Notes: a model not told the origin generated them from the sequence alone. DNA of 64,000 nucleotides from Fusarium oxysporum f. sp. lycopersici 4287 (GCF_000149955.1 NC_030988.1:2008109-2072108), one strand, 5' to 3'. Numbered from the stretch's first letter, positions 11,419-21,940 are shown. Program-made: numbers and translations.

Positions 11419-11513
11419 ACCCATGTTGTTGGAATAATATCACTTGTTGCATGTTGTTCTGAAAGCAAAGAAATTGACATCAGGAATCTACCGGTAATCA
11501 AGAATTATCAGCA

Positions 11514-11653
11514 GAAACGCACTGTGTTTCCTTTTTTGACCAATCACCGTCTAGCATTTTCGCCCCATACTTTCCCCGATGGAAACGCACTGCGTTTCAC
11601 ATACCGTACTGATGAAAATCAGAAAACCTAGAACACGAAACGCGTCGCGTTTC
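11514..11653. repeat. Three 17-bp palindromes (GAAACGC...GYGTTTC)
   Basis: GAAACGCACTGTGTTTC at 11514-11530, GAAACGCACTGCGTTTC at 11582-11598 and GAAACGCGTCGCGTTTC at 11637-11653 are near-perfect palindromes sharing both arms. They are spaced 68 and 55 bp apart, about 170-310 bp upstream of the ATG at 11820. The third contains ACGCGT, the core of the fungal MBF cell-cycle box. They could be sites for a dimeric DNA-binding protein. Confidence 0.65.
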
Positions 11654-11819
11654 CGTCAGCTAACCCTTGTCAAGTTTAATTACTTGACTACTCCAGACCT
11701 AAACAACAACATTTATTACCATTGTCTACTGAAACTCACGTGTTTATCATCTTCCTATTATATCTACTCCATCTCCGCCATTCAATCCTGTCTATTATAT
11801 TTATATGTGCTTAGTCATA

Positions 11820-12247
11820 ATGGCCCGCTCCTCTGTTCATGAACAACGTAGCCACCCCACTTTACCCCCATCAAAGCTGCAGAAGCTCGAGAGGCCCCGC
11901 CTTTATTACAATTTGCTGGAAGCAGCCATCCTATGTGCCAAATGCGGTTTTGCTCTGAGTCCTAAACGTGCATCAGATCATCCAGGCAAAAAGCATAGCA
12001 TTGCAGATCTGTTTGGCCTTGCCTTAGACCNNNNNNNNNNNNNNNNNNNNNNNNNNNNNNNNNNNNNNNNNNNNNNNNNNNNNNNNNNNNNNNNNNNNNN
12101 NNNNNNNNNNNNNNNNNNNNNNNNNNNNNNAGAGCATTACCTAGAGATTTTAAGATTCATGAGTGCGGCTTTAAAGTAAGGGCAGCAGAAGTAGATATCT
12201 CATTAGTCAAAGCGATTAGGAAATGGCGACGATATAGTAATGTATGA
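11820..12247 (+). CDS. DUF3505/OrsD-like zinc-finger protein, interrupted by gap
   Basis: From the ATG at 11820 the frame gives about 70 aa ending in a segment CAKCGFALSPKRASDHPGKK, where paired cysteines and spaced histidines (C-x2-C ... H-x4-H) resemble the N-terminal finger of the fungal DUF3505/OrsD family. The 100-N gap at 12031-12130 interrupts it. After the gap, a frame starting at 12131 stays open for 38 codons (ALPRDFKIHECGFKVRAAEV) to TGA at 12245. Because the gap length is nominal, frame continuity cannot be judged. Such proteins are common near transposons and helicases in Fusarium-type genomes; function is unknown. Confidence 0.45.
12031..12130. other. Assembly gap of 100 N
   Basis: Exactly 100 unknown bases, a conventional scaffold-gap length, so the true distance is unknown. 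Coordinates downstream may not reflect the real spacing. Confidence 0.98.
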
Positions 12248-12319
12248 ACATGTTATACACTGGCTTATACACATCACAGCAACAAGCAACAAGTGATTCT
12301 GCCAATCAATATCACCTGC

Positions 12320-13231
12320 TTAGTCTCTTAGGAACTCTTCAATTTTCTGCAAACCATGCAAATCCCCTTCAACGGATCCCGCCAACTCCTTGGGCACCCA
12401 GCCATGTGTGTACCCTCCGCCAAAATCAATCAGCCATGCATCCGTCTGGCGGTCGATAAGGACATTGTCGGGCTTCACATCACCCCAGACAATACCGGCA
12501 GTATGCAGATGATGGACCAGGTCGTGGACCTGCTCGGCCCATTTCTGTCGGAGGTCGCCCGGCGTATCTGATTGTGTTGCACAGAGTAAGGTCTTGTTGC
12601 CGCAATCAATATACGTCAAGAGCAATCCAAAAGCCAGACCGGAATCATCTCGCACCAGGCCAATGAGGCGTGAAATTCGTAAGGACTCGTCAAGATGGGC
12701 ATCGCGTATGCTTCGATATTTGTTGAGCTCGTTCAAAAAGATCCTCTCGTCTCCGGGCCTCATAGGCTTGAAATAGGCAGCATTACCGTCCTTCAAGAGA
12801 ACCTTGGTCGGCTTAAATGATGGAGGCCCATGGGAGTTCTTTTTCTTAGGCAACTGAATGTCCTTTGGGTCATGTTGAGGCCAAGGCGCGCAACTCTCTT
12901 CTGGCAGATCAATGCCAAATATTGGAGCCACATCATCGCTCCCATCGGATGGAATAGCAACCAGAGTTTCTCCTTCGCCTCGCATGTTGTATCTTGATGT
13001 CTTAGGGAAAAGAAAGTCTTGCAGTGTTAAGCTTGCCGTGACCTCGGGTAACTGCCTGAATTTAGGCAGAAGCGGCTCAGCTATCCAGTCGTAAAAGTCT
13101 TCGACAGTGTAGCCATCAAGTTCGAAGTTCTCAGCCACCTTTAGAAAAAATAAGTATTTGCTTTCCAGTGCCGGCGATTGAGAGAAGCTGTTGGGCGAGA
13201 TGGAAATTATGAACTTATGGTAGTTACACAT
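12320..13231 (-). CDS. Fungal kinase-like protein
   Basis: This 303-aa frame has the C-terminal catalytic blocks of a small fungal kinase-like family: a lysine-bearing strand (AAYFKPM), the catalytic loop GIVWGDVKPDNVLID near residues 248-262 with WGD in place of HRD, and the metal-binding DFG (WLIDFGGGYTHGW). The N-terminal half (DGYTVEDFYDWIAEPLLPKF) is typical of these proteins. The C-lobe after DFG is only about 35 residues, as in RIO- or phosphotransferase-like relatives. The extreme N-terminus, which starts at the ATG at 13231, may include unspliced sequence ahead of VAENFELDGY. Substrate is unknown. Confidence 0.7.
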   Translation of the reverse strand: MCNYHKFIISISPNSFSQSPALESKYLFFLKVAENFELDGYTVEDFYDWIAEPLLPKFRQLPEVTASLTLQDFLFPKTSRYNMRGEGETLVAIPSDGSDDVAPIFGIDLPEESCAPWPQHDPKDIQLPKKKNSHGPPSFKPTKVLLKDGNAAYFKPMRPGDERIFLNELNKYRSIRDAHLDESLRISRLIGLVRDDSGLAFGLLLTYIDCGNKTLLCATQSDTPGDLRQKWAEQVHDLVHHLHTAGIVWGDVKPDNVLIDRQTDAWLIDFGGGYTHGWVPKELAGSVEGDLHGLQKIEEFLRD

Positions 13232-13337
13232 AATCAGCCTCGAATTGGTTTATTTTATAGTTTAGTCATAGGCCCAACGGACCTGTCTAACTGGATACTG
13301 GATTGAAGGCTTGTTCGGCCTGAGCCAGTTGTATCTA

Positions 13338-15195
13338 GACTAACTCACCGCCACCCCACGCACCCCCCGTCCCCGCACACCCGTGATAGCATCACAACCG
13401 AGTCCGTAGATGACTTCAATTAATTCTACAATAACGAGTATTTATTCAATTTAACTGAGAGTTTGGAAACTAATTTACGAATATTGTATCTGCAGTCTGT
13501 GTTTTTGGCAGATTCTTTTTACGTTGTTTTCTCTTATTTCCCTCGATCTGATGTAGTACGTTCTTTTCAGCCTGATCACGAGCCGAGATAATCTGTTCAA
13601 TCTCAGGGAAAGCCTTGTTGGGGTCAAATTGAACGGCGACTCGGCCAGTGGGCTCTCTTGCTGCTACTGACGCCTTCAGTACTGCTTTTTCCTCCTCTAG
13701 GCGTTGAATTTGACTGTTCTTCTGGTCGATACATTTCATCGCCTTCTTCATGATACAATTGAAGTCGCGAATAAAGGTATTTCCTTGACTTTGCACGGCT
13801 TCCAGTTGTCTTTGAATATCGGCACTTCCTTGGGGCGTACTCCAGATCGTATCAGCGATTACTTGGGCCTTCCTTGGTGTTATAGGCCCGTTGAAGCGCT
13901 TGCGTTTCTTCTCCCTTGGCTTCAACGCCGCCAACGCCTTCTGTAGATTGATCGGGAAAAGCCCAGAGGCCGAGAAACCACTTATTATGTTCCTACAGCT
14001 TAGGGCTTTTAATGAAGTCCTCTCATAAGCTTTTAGGAAGAGTTGTTGTTGGTGTGGCGAGGTTGCTTCGTATGAGGCCCAAGAGCGGGTAAACTGGCGA
14101 TAGTACGTTTTCAACGGCCCAAATACGGCAACATCGAGCGGCTGAGTGATATGTGATGAGTGTGAGGGTAACCAAGAGAGCCAAATCTTATGCAGCCACG
14201 CCTTTTTCATTAATTCCGCTGTAATATGTGACTTATGCTGGTCTAGGACCAATAGTCTCCATTGATTAGGATCCTTCGGCTTAGTCTGCGGTACGAATGC
14301 CCCCATGAACCAACGGACGAAGATGTCGCTGTTAGACCAACCGGTTGGACTGCAAGTGTACTTCCAATCAGGAAAAACGGCTGGAAACCACTATCATTGG
14401 AGGTTCTCGCCGGTAAAAACGACGCAAGGCGTGAGACGCCGACCGTCCGCTGATACGGACTCGATTATCGAGCTCCAAGTCGTATTGTCGGACTTTATCC
14501 TCTCTGAGGAAGAAGTCATCACCGTTCCGGCTACTATGCCACCGTTGGTCTCACCGATTTGAACGCCGGTCTCGTCAACGTTGTACATATAAGGCATAGT
14601 TATCTTCTTCGTGTTGACTACCCAGTTAAGACCATCATAGTACTCGGAAAGTGACTCTTTCGTCACACAACGCTTCCTCGCGGATTCTATGACTTGCGAT
14701 GGCCTCAATTATATACTCGAATGGCGGGTAAAGAATCTGTCAACCCAGTTCTTGCCGATATAACAGACTTGCCCGTTGACTGATGATAACGCCTGTGCGA
14801 AGTCATGGATATCCTTCTTCGTGAGAGGCTGAAAAGCGCACTCTCGTCCGATAATATAGTTGACTAGGTCATCTTCCTGCTCTACAGTAAGCGACTGATC
14901 TTTCTGATCTGCCGTGCGGATGTCCTGGCCTCCGGCGCATCGATCATGCAATGTTGAGAGCTTGACCGAGTGTTTTACCGCCGAGGGCCGTAAACCAATG
15001 ATTTCCACGTCCTCAATGGACAATAACATCCTCTTTTCATAATCTGATAGCTGCGATTCCATTGCCATTGAAATAAATAAAAACGGATTTTATTTGATAA
15101 ATACAGAATAAAATGAAGAATCCTGTGTTGATGACGCGTTGATAGTGTTAGAGTGTACGGGGACGGGGGGTGTGTGGGGTGGCGGTGAGTTAGTC
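13338..15195. mobile_element. pogo/Tc1-family transposon (element 1) with TIRs
   Basis: The left end GACTAACTCACCGCCACCCC at 13338 is mirrored at the right end finishing at 15195; the inverted repeats match over about 38 bp with one or two differences. TA dinucleotides flank both ends (13336-13337 and 15196-15197), the expected Tc1/mariner/pogo target duplication. The element is 1858 bp and carries one minus-strand transposase frame. Confidence 0.9.
13470..15068 (-). pseudogene. pogo-type DDE transposase with three nonsense codons
   Basis: A single continuous frame of about 533 codons encodes an N-terminal helix-turn-helix and CENP-B-type region, then the DDE_1 catalytic core: YNVDETGVQIGE (first Asp), LLVLDQHKSHIT (second) and ITQPLDVAVFGPLK (third). 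A coiled-coil-like tail follows. It is interrupted by TAA at 14709-14711, TGA at 14391-14393 and TAG at 14388-14390. There are no frameshifts. The adjacent TGA TAG pair fits CGA-to-TGA and CAG-to-TAG, i.e. C-to-T changes of the RIP type. The copy is therefore non-autonomous but could be mobilised in trans because its ends are intact. Confidence 0.88.
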
Positions 15196-15507
15196 TAGTA
15201 GATTCGCGCAGATCTGCCCTGCTGTACACGTATCTTCGCTGATTTAATGGATTTTGAGTGGCGAATCAAGCTATTGAAAAGATTCCACATTGCAACAAAC
15301 TCTACTTCTCTAAATGTGCTGTGACTTGGGACTACGTCACATTGGTGACCGGACTTAACCTAATGGACCCCCATTAGTTATTTCAGGGTTTGGCAGGCGG
15401 AGTTAATTTTTATGAAAGAGTGAAACAGAGGTGTAAGGTTACTTAGCATTTAAGCACCTTAACCACCATGCTCTAAACTTCTCCATACGCCAGTTGTCAA
15501 TCCTTTA

Positions 15508-16630
15508 TTAAGGGGTGGACTCAAGAATATCTTTATTCTTCGGTAAGAGGAGATAGTCGTCAGGAATCTCACTGGTGGGAGGAGCCTGCAGTTCGCTACC
15601 TCAGTGTCATGCTGCAGAAGTTCTATCCTGATTGATTCTTACCTGAAGCTTCTCTGCCCACTCTCTTACGTCGTTATAGTTCTTGCATACGTGCCGCGTG
15701 TTGAAGTCGGGGAAGGCATTGGGGTTCTTAGGATTGACCCAGACTTGGCCCAGCACGCCGGTATCGACGTTGCACATGAGAACTTGGCGGACGGTGTCAA
15801 GACAGTGAGCTTGCCCCAATTAGCATTTGAAGGATATTCTCTGGAGTGGTGGGTTCGACTCACTGACGTGCATGCGGAAGACCTCACCATCGTTCTTAAA
15901 GGCGTGCCCGCCGAGGTCCTTGTAGTATTCGTAATTGTACCAGAGGGATTTGCGGAGCAGATTCTAAACCATTGTAAGCTGACGTCTGTGTAGCGGTGAG
16001 GTTGACTGTACTAGGCAGTGAAGATGATGCATGCCTTCGACATTGACGATGAAACCGCCGCCATGTTGAGGGGCTCGCTGGACAAAGGAATCATCTAAGC
16101 CACTGGAGAGCCCATCCTTGTATGAAATCACTCCGGGTCGGTCTAAGTCGAGTCAGTAAGGTCTGATAGCAGGGTTCATTGAAGCAGTGTAACGTACAGT
16201 CTACACCCAGCGCTTCCCAAGCAGCATCGACCTCTGGTGAGGCATTTCCTCGGAAGATATTCTCTCTCATGAAATTGCCATCAAATGGCTGCATTTTGTA
16301 TTTAATCGCGATGTTGTCGAGTAGCGGTGCTGTGAAGTCAATATTGAAGCAAGACTTTCACTTTCTCAAGGCGGTTGACCACTTACACCATTGACTTGTG
16401 TGTGCAGTGCAAATCTGGTCAATGTTGACATATACCATCGAGATCCAAGCTCCGGCAAAGGCAGAGATAAGGATTATTGAGAGTAGGGTAATTGCCCATC
16501 CGAAGCATCTACATAGGCTAAGACGCCTTCGTCTTGTAGGAGGGACATAATGGAAGGAGTCGCTCTCCTCGTCGGAGGAGTTGCCATCGACATGAGGATT
16601 AAACGGTGAAATTGCTTCTTTGTGGGCCAT
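15508..16630 (-). CDS. UstYa-like (DUF3328) oxidase
   Basis: I model six exons: 16630-16387, 16329-16198, 16142-16012, 15963-15864, 15809-15643 and 15585-15508. All introns are GT-AG and 48-57 nt, and phases close to give 283 aa. Residues 43-66 form one membrane helix after a polar, Arg-rich cytosolic tail. The lumenal part holds FMRENIFRGNASPEVDAAWE and both family HxxHC motifs, at H164-C168 (HHLHC) and H201-C205 (HVTHC). These proteins oxidise or cyclise Tyr-containing peptide precursors in fungal RiPP pathways (ustiloxin, phomopsin, asperipin). Divergently placed about 2.2 kb away is a secreted Tyr/Gly repeat protein. A MITE sits 160 bp upstream of the ATG. All key residues are present, so the gene looks intact. 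Confidence 0.88.
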
Positions 16631-16790
16631 GATGAGCGTAGAAATGATTGACGGTAGCGAAAGAACGACCCAGGCGAACGCGCGATTTAGGGTAAAAGAC
16701 GTAAGTAGACTAATAAGAAGAGGAATTATTGAAGAAGAGGGAGGCGCACAACAGGCGACCCAGTAATGACCCTGTTGCCAGGTGGGATTA

Positions 16791-17046
16791 TCCCTTGAGT
16801 TGTGTTGAACCCCCCGGCCGTACCAGGCCCCACATGCCCACCATCTTCTAGGAGGTACATGGGTGGAACCTCTTGATATATTGGGAACGTAAGCCATGTA
16901 ATGTAGCGATTTGTAACTCGAGAGATTGCTGGTACTTCTATCACAGGCTGAAATTGGGGGGCGACAGGTAACTTTTGATTGACGCATTTTAATTGGCTGT
17001 AACCCCCTGCTCTGACCTGGCGGGAGGTTCAACACAACTCAAGGGA
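16791..17046. repeat. MITE with 21-bp TIRs and TA duplication
   Basis: TCCCTTGAGTTGTGTTGAAC at 16791 is repeated exactly inverted, ending at 17046. Weaker inverted homology continues inward, and TA flanks both sides (16789-16790 and 17047-17048). At 256 bp with no ORF it is a non-autonomous Tc1/pogo-like MITE lying in the 5' region of the UstYa-like gene. Its right interior (GCATTTTAATTGG and following) resembles sequence at 23817, just after the piggyBac-like gene. Confidence 0.8.
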
Positions 17047-17048
17047 TA

Positions 17049-18794
17049 GGATAGAGGAACTAGTCCGGAAGATCAGTACAGAAGGAAGAGCTTCTTTTAC
17101 GAGGCCTTATTTGTCGGACGAACTTGAGGGACGAAGGGTTGCTCGATGACCTTGATAAGGGTAAGAGGCTGGCAGTTCCCCAACTCGAAGACTGATCGTC
17201 CCCGGCATACTGTGCCAAAGTCTCGATCTGACTGATGGTGAGGCGAGAAGGCCGAGGTGTCATGGCTGTTCACGAGGCTTCCGATAGTCCAAGCCGAGCT
17301 TAAGGAGCGATTTGCGCAAGTGTCGGAGCGGGAACCAATGGCGTGAAGCTGGCTGAATTGATGTCATGGCGGGTCATACATTACGGTAGTGAGTGGCGCC
17401 TGCACAATGGCGTCGAGGTTGTTGGCAGGGCCATTTAACCTCGTTGGTAAGAAGTTGGGGTGTCCAAGATGCAACGCTAATGAGAAAGCTTGAAGAGATG
17501 TTGAGGTCAGCCGTTCGGCCGGTTGAAGTTTGGCTCACTAGTTGGTGGAGATTTGCGACGCTTCTCAATTGAGTCACTAGAAGGGGTTCTTACGGATATA
17601 CGGATAGAGTGATGGACATGAATATGAAGATGTTTTCGGACCAAGCTCTGATAACTCACCGAGAATCTTTCCTAATAGAATTTGAGCCAAGAAATTTTCT
17701 TGTTTATAATTATCATTTACTCTTTCCAGAGTGGGGTTTCCAGGTCTCACGGCTACAACTTTAAGCCTTGTTCCCCCCCATTAGGGTTGATGCTAAGGCG
17801 CGCATCCACAAGCTATACGATGCAGCCAACATGGGTCATTCGGTCATCAACAGCCGATCCCTCTCCGCGTTGAGTGATGATACAACAACCATCATGCATT
17901 GACTGTGGCATTTGGCCGGGAAACAGCAAGCAATTTGAGGACTCAAGGAAGGTATCGCCATGTCCCGCTGGGCCAGCAAAGCGGGTGCATCTGGCATGAT
18001 GCTTTTTTCGCCGCTACCACAAATTCCGTGGTTGATATGAATATTTTTCCGTTTCGATCAGATTCGCTTTCTTCGTCCTGCCATCACCGAAACTCCACAA
18101 CCAAAGGTCCCACGTACACATAGCCTCGAGGTTGACCACCTTCTCGTGGCCGAGGTGGCCCAAAGAGGAAATCCGCATGATTGATCGACCTCCAGCTGAG
18201 CTGGGGGAGAGGTTTTAGACCTTTGACTCTGTCGCACCGGACGGAACTTAATACCAAGACCGACACTTGTCCTGGGCATCCTGCCAACGATGGTGCAGCA
18301 GGATGGCAGCATCAATCTGCCATAGCCGATGATGCAACGCCTGGTGCGGGCAGCGCTATCGTCCCCTTACCAATTAACACAAAAGCTCACGAAAGGTACC
18401 ATTAACACCTCTCCCAAGTAATAACCCAGACACAAGGCGGTACCGATCTCTCACCACTTGGCTGCCGACAGGATTCCCTCGAGGTAACTCTGATGCAGCT
18501 CTGTTGGGTTTCTAAAACTAGTCTAAGCCAGCTGCTGATATGCTTGGGCCTAGACTCGAGGAGTCGACACCATCACCACCATCCATGAGTCTTGGGTTGA
18601 GGTGGGTGGGTGTCCTGGTCGTTAAAAGATGGGGCTTCCGCCTTGAGATCAGTTCCCATACTCTCCTCCTCAGCCTTCTCGTCCAAATCCACTACATCTC
18701 CAACACTCTCAAATATCTTAACCAACTTCCTTCCTCCTTGCTCCTTTCGCAACCACCCCATCCACCAACCAGACCAGTCTCGAAAAACGTCAAG
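17049..18794. other. Intergenic region between UstYa-like and repeat-protein genes
   Basis: No convincing gene was found. A minus-strand 67-codon frame (17060-17263) starts with ATG but matches nothing known. The last 150 bases before 18795 are a C/T-rich leader typical of a fungal 5' UTR for the secreted repeat protein. Confidence 0.4.
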
Positions 18795-19049
18795 ATGAAG
18801 TTGTCTGCTGTCGCCCTCATCGCTCTCGCACCTGTCATCCTCGCGGCGCCCGTCCCTGTCGCTGAGCCTGACGCGCCTGCAAACTATGGAAACTACGATG
18901 GGGCCGGCTCGAACCTGAATGAATATTCCAATTACGGTAGTTACCAGGGCGGAGGAGAATATTCAAGTTACGGCAGCTATCAGGGCGGAGAATATTCCAG
19001 CTATGGCGCATATCGACGCGCTAGTGAATGGGTCAAGTCGTGGTTCTGA
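18795..19049 (+). CDS. Secreted Tyr/Gly repeat protein, candidate RiPP precursor
   Basis: The 84-aa product has a signal peptide (residues 1 to about 18, hydrophobic core AVALIALAPVILA) and a Pro/Ala spacer. It then has three tandem Tyr-rich repeats, EYSNYGSYQGGG (43-54), EYSSYGSYQGG (55-65) and EYSSYGAYRR (66-75), and ends ASEWVKSWF. The ATG follows a C/T-rich leader; an open frame extends upstream in phase but lacks a signal-peptide start. Signal peptide plus Tyr-bearing repeats is the architecture of UstA-type fungal RiPP precursors. Unlike UstA, Kex2-type dibasic residues occur only once (R74-R75), not between repeats. The nearby divergent UstYa-like gene supports the RiPP idea. A structural or Kex2-processed repeat protein is the alternative. 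Confidence 0.75.
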   Translation: MKLSAVALIALAPVILAAPVPVAEPDAPANYGNYDGAGSNLNEYSNYGSYQGGGEYSSYGSYQGGEYSSYGAYRRASEWVKSWF

Positions 19050-19755
19050 AGCTTTATACATTAACAGAGGAAGCGAACGGCACTATCGGTCTGAACATAG
19101 GTGATGACAATGGCTGAAAGGAAACATTTGGAACTGTCATGTAAACGAATAACTGATCTAACGAGAGAAAATCGAAATTTGTAGTTAATGATTTTTCTCA
19201 AGCATTTTAACCACCTCGATGTGGCTGTTATCTAATGTTGCATTCAGTGTGCGTATCTCCGTGTCCCGAGCAGTCTTGTCGTTTTACATGCTGGAGAATG
19301 TTGGCAATCTTTGGTTACAATACACGCTTGTCGCCAATGCATATGCAGAGTTCTTCTCCTGGCTAGCACTGCGCCGTCAGCGGGCTTCCAGCGGCCCCGG
19401 GTTAACACACTATTACCGCCCTGTTGGAAGAATTGATGGTTCCCCATCAATTTAAGGATTAAGGTTCAAGATTAAAGTTAAAGTTTGATGTCCTAAAAAC
19501 TCAATCGTAGGACTGTCATCTAGGACCCTAGGACTCAAGTCCTAGAAAGAATCGGTCGAAGATATAAAGCCTCAAAGGTCCTTCGACTACAAAGAGAAAA
19601 TAATAACAAAAATTAGTTTTTAACTGCACTCAGCATTCCTGCGTAATCCAACAACACCTGTTGAGACCGTGTGACTAAGGTGGTCCGATCTGCTGGTGGC
19701 TGGGATGTGAATATTATCAGGCATTACGTGTATACGGTTCATTGATGTAGTAGTA
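19050..19755. other. Intergenic region, no gene recognised
   Basis: It contains 3' sequence of the repeat-protein gene, an AT-rich segment with repeated GTCCTAGGACT-like words near 19490-19550, and the flank of pogo element 2. No coding frame is supported. Confidence 0.4.
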
Positions 19756-21938
19756 CCATGCAGTACCCACCAACCGGTAAGAAAAAGAAATATTTCCCCA
19801 TATAAAATGCAATTTTTCAACCAGATTTAGGAAATCCACCAAAAATAATAAGAGTGAAATAATATTCGTATTTCGTTTTAGAATTAAGTGGATTTTAGTA
19901 TTCTCGCGGTTTTCTAACTTCACGCCCTGCCCGCGTGCGTACCACAGTTAATTCTTCCTCCTCCGAATTTGACCTCTCATCTTCTTCCATCCCTCCTACC
20001 TCGATCACATCCTCAACAGCATCTGCCCTTTCAATTGCTTCGTTTGGCTCTGAAATAGTGTCACCAGCCACTAGAAATTCGGCCAATGTCATGAACCTTT
20101 TGTTAGGATTCGGTATCGCCTTCCTCTTCTTGCCTCTGCTCAACCGGCTAACTTCCTCCCCCAGACTGGCTATTCTGGTGCTGAGAGAGGCGATCTTTGA
20201 CTCTTGAGCTTCAAACCCTCTCGATATCACAGAATAGCGCCTTCTTGTTGATGGGCTCTTGTTCTTCCCCAGATCTCGGATGTGGCGGCTGGTCGTTGGC
20301 GTATGATCAGAGTCGACTTGCCCGTCTCTGTGGCCGTGTGACCCGGGCGTCGTTTCCTTCTTGTCTGGTTGAATCTCAGGATGCATGAGCGCTTTCCGAC
20401 GTGAAATCGGCCAGTTTCCCGTCACTCTCCAGCCTGAGAGGGTGTTTTTCTTCGTCATACCTACTGCTCTGGCTCTGGCATAGGCCTTGATGAAGTTGAC
20501 CTTGTCCACCGGCGCAGAATCGGTCAGGCTGGTGAGTTTCTGCAGCTCTTTTCGATAGGCAGCCTTGGAGGCATTGAAGACACCATTGTCCAGTGGCTGC
20601 AGGCCATGAGAGCAGTGTGCAGGCAAGTAACAGCAATATACGTTGTTCAAAAAACACGTAGCCATCCACTCATCCTGGATTTAGGGTCAGCGCCGTCAGC
20701 GATATTTCCGATCTAGAACAGGTAGACACCCACAGATACATGGCTCCCATGGCCATCTAATATGATGAGCCTTGCATCAGACTCATCTGCTGGTTGCGTT
20801 TGAGGCAGATAGACCTCGAGCCACTCGACTGCAATATGGTTGTCCGTCCAGCCGTTGTTGGACGTGATATAATACCAGTCGGCGATTTTTCTGAACTCGT
20901 CTATAAACCACTGCCGCTGAAACTCTTTGCCTTTAAAGATAATCCCAGGCTTCAGAAGACGGCCATCTGCAGTGACGACTTCGATAAAGGTAGTCCAAGT
21001 GCAGGACTGCCAGCCGTTGAGGAAGGCCTTCCTCCTGGGATCGCTACTGCCAATGGCCAAGGAATCCAAGCCTAGTTTTTTAGTGTATTAGTGAGATTTG
21101 TAGCAAAAGTGGTCAATACTTACCAAAACCAACCATGATACCGCCCTCGTCAACATTAACTGTGTTCTCCCGCTTGATCCAGCCATATTCGCTCTCCCGG
21201 ATACCAAAGTACCAATTGACGGCCATTGGGGCAAAAGAATTGAACCTCGCAGCTTCCTGGCGTTTTCTCACCTTCGTCTCGATATAGGGATGGCGTTTGA
21301 TGAACCTTGCTAGCCAGTGTACACCGATATGCCTTCCCGGCCTTGCTGTCTCAGGAGGGCAGCGACGGTGGCGTGAACTTGACTGTGGGAAGGAGCATAG
21401 CTCAAGGCCTCTTGTTGAAGTATCCAGGTGACTAATCTGGACTCCTGCGACTTGGATAAAAGTTGAGCAGGTTGGGTGATCTCGGATCTTGACGGTAGGC
21501 CTCTTAACCTGTCAGAGAGTGGTTTGAGGCACGCCATTCTTCTGGGCAGCCTGGTTCTGGGAGAGGCCATTATCTGTGACATCCAGCGTAGCCTGGATAA
21601 CATCCTCCTCCGTATAAGATAATTGAGGCATGATTGAGGCGATGAAGGAAAGATGGGAAAGAGAAAATTCTGAATGAAGCTTCAGGGAGGCTGGTTGACG
21701 AGGGGGCCATTTTGAGACATTTCACATTAGTGCCGTGCGACCATGCCGCATGCGTCACTGAAGAAGCAATGTTATAATATTCAATTCCATGCAATGATTT
21801 AGGCAACGGGCATGCTCTCATGAAAATATCTTTTCTTTTGACAAAGTACTGTGTAAATGAAACTAGGCATTTTGTATGGGGAAATATTTTTTTTGCTTAC
21901 CGGTTGGTGGGTATTACCGGTAGGTGGGTACTGCATGG
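19756..21938. mobile_element. pogo-type element 2 with inverted termini
   Basis: CCATGCAGTACCCACC at 19756 is mirrored by GGTGGGTACTGCATGG ending at 21938. Inverted homology runs on through AACCGGTAAG and AAATATTTCCCCATA for about 60 bp, with a short internal duplication on the right side. TA lies outside both ends (19754-19755 and 21939-21940). The element carries a minus-strand pogo transposase. Its right end abuts the piggyBac-like coding frame, which begins immediately after the TA. Confidence 0.8.
19895..21631 (-). pseudogene. pogo-type transposase (element 2), frameshifted
   Basis: The ATG at 21631 opens a psq-type helix-turn-helix (SYTEEDVIQATLDV, then GVPQTTL). A one-base shift near 21535 moves the downstream frame (DRLRGLPSR). 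The first catalytic Asp is in NVDEGGIMVGFG. The second is in LIILDGHGSHVS and the third in HGLQPLDNGVF. Two introns fit: 21123-21072 (GTAAGT...CTAG) and 20733-20675 (GTGGGT...CCAG). The tail is charged and ends TRAGREVRKPREY. Only the frameshift clearly disables it, so decay is slight. Confidence 0.8.
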
Positions 21939-21940
21939 TA

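Noticed and set aside
15604..15993. Plus-strand 129-codon ORF
   Set aside because: It is antisense to exons 4 and 5 of the UstYa-like gene, whose splice-joined protein has clear family motifs.
17060..17263. Minus-strand 67-codon ORF as an N-terminal exon of a second UstYa gene
   Set aside because: No membrane helix or HxxHC motif follows, and the MITE lies directly downstream; support is too weak.
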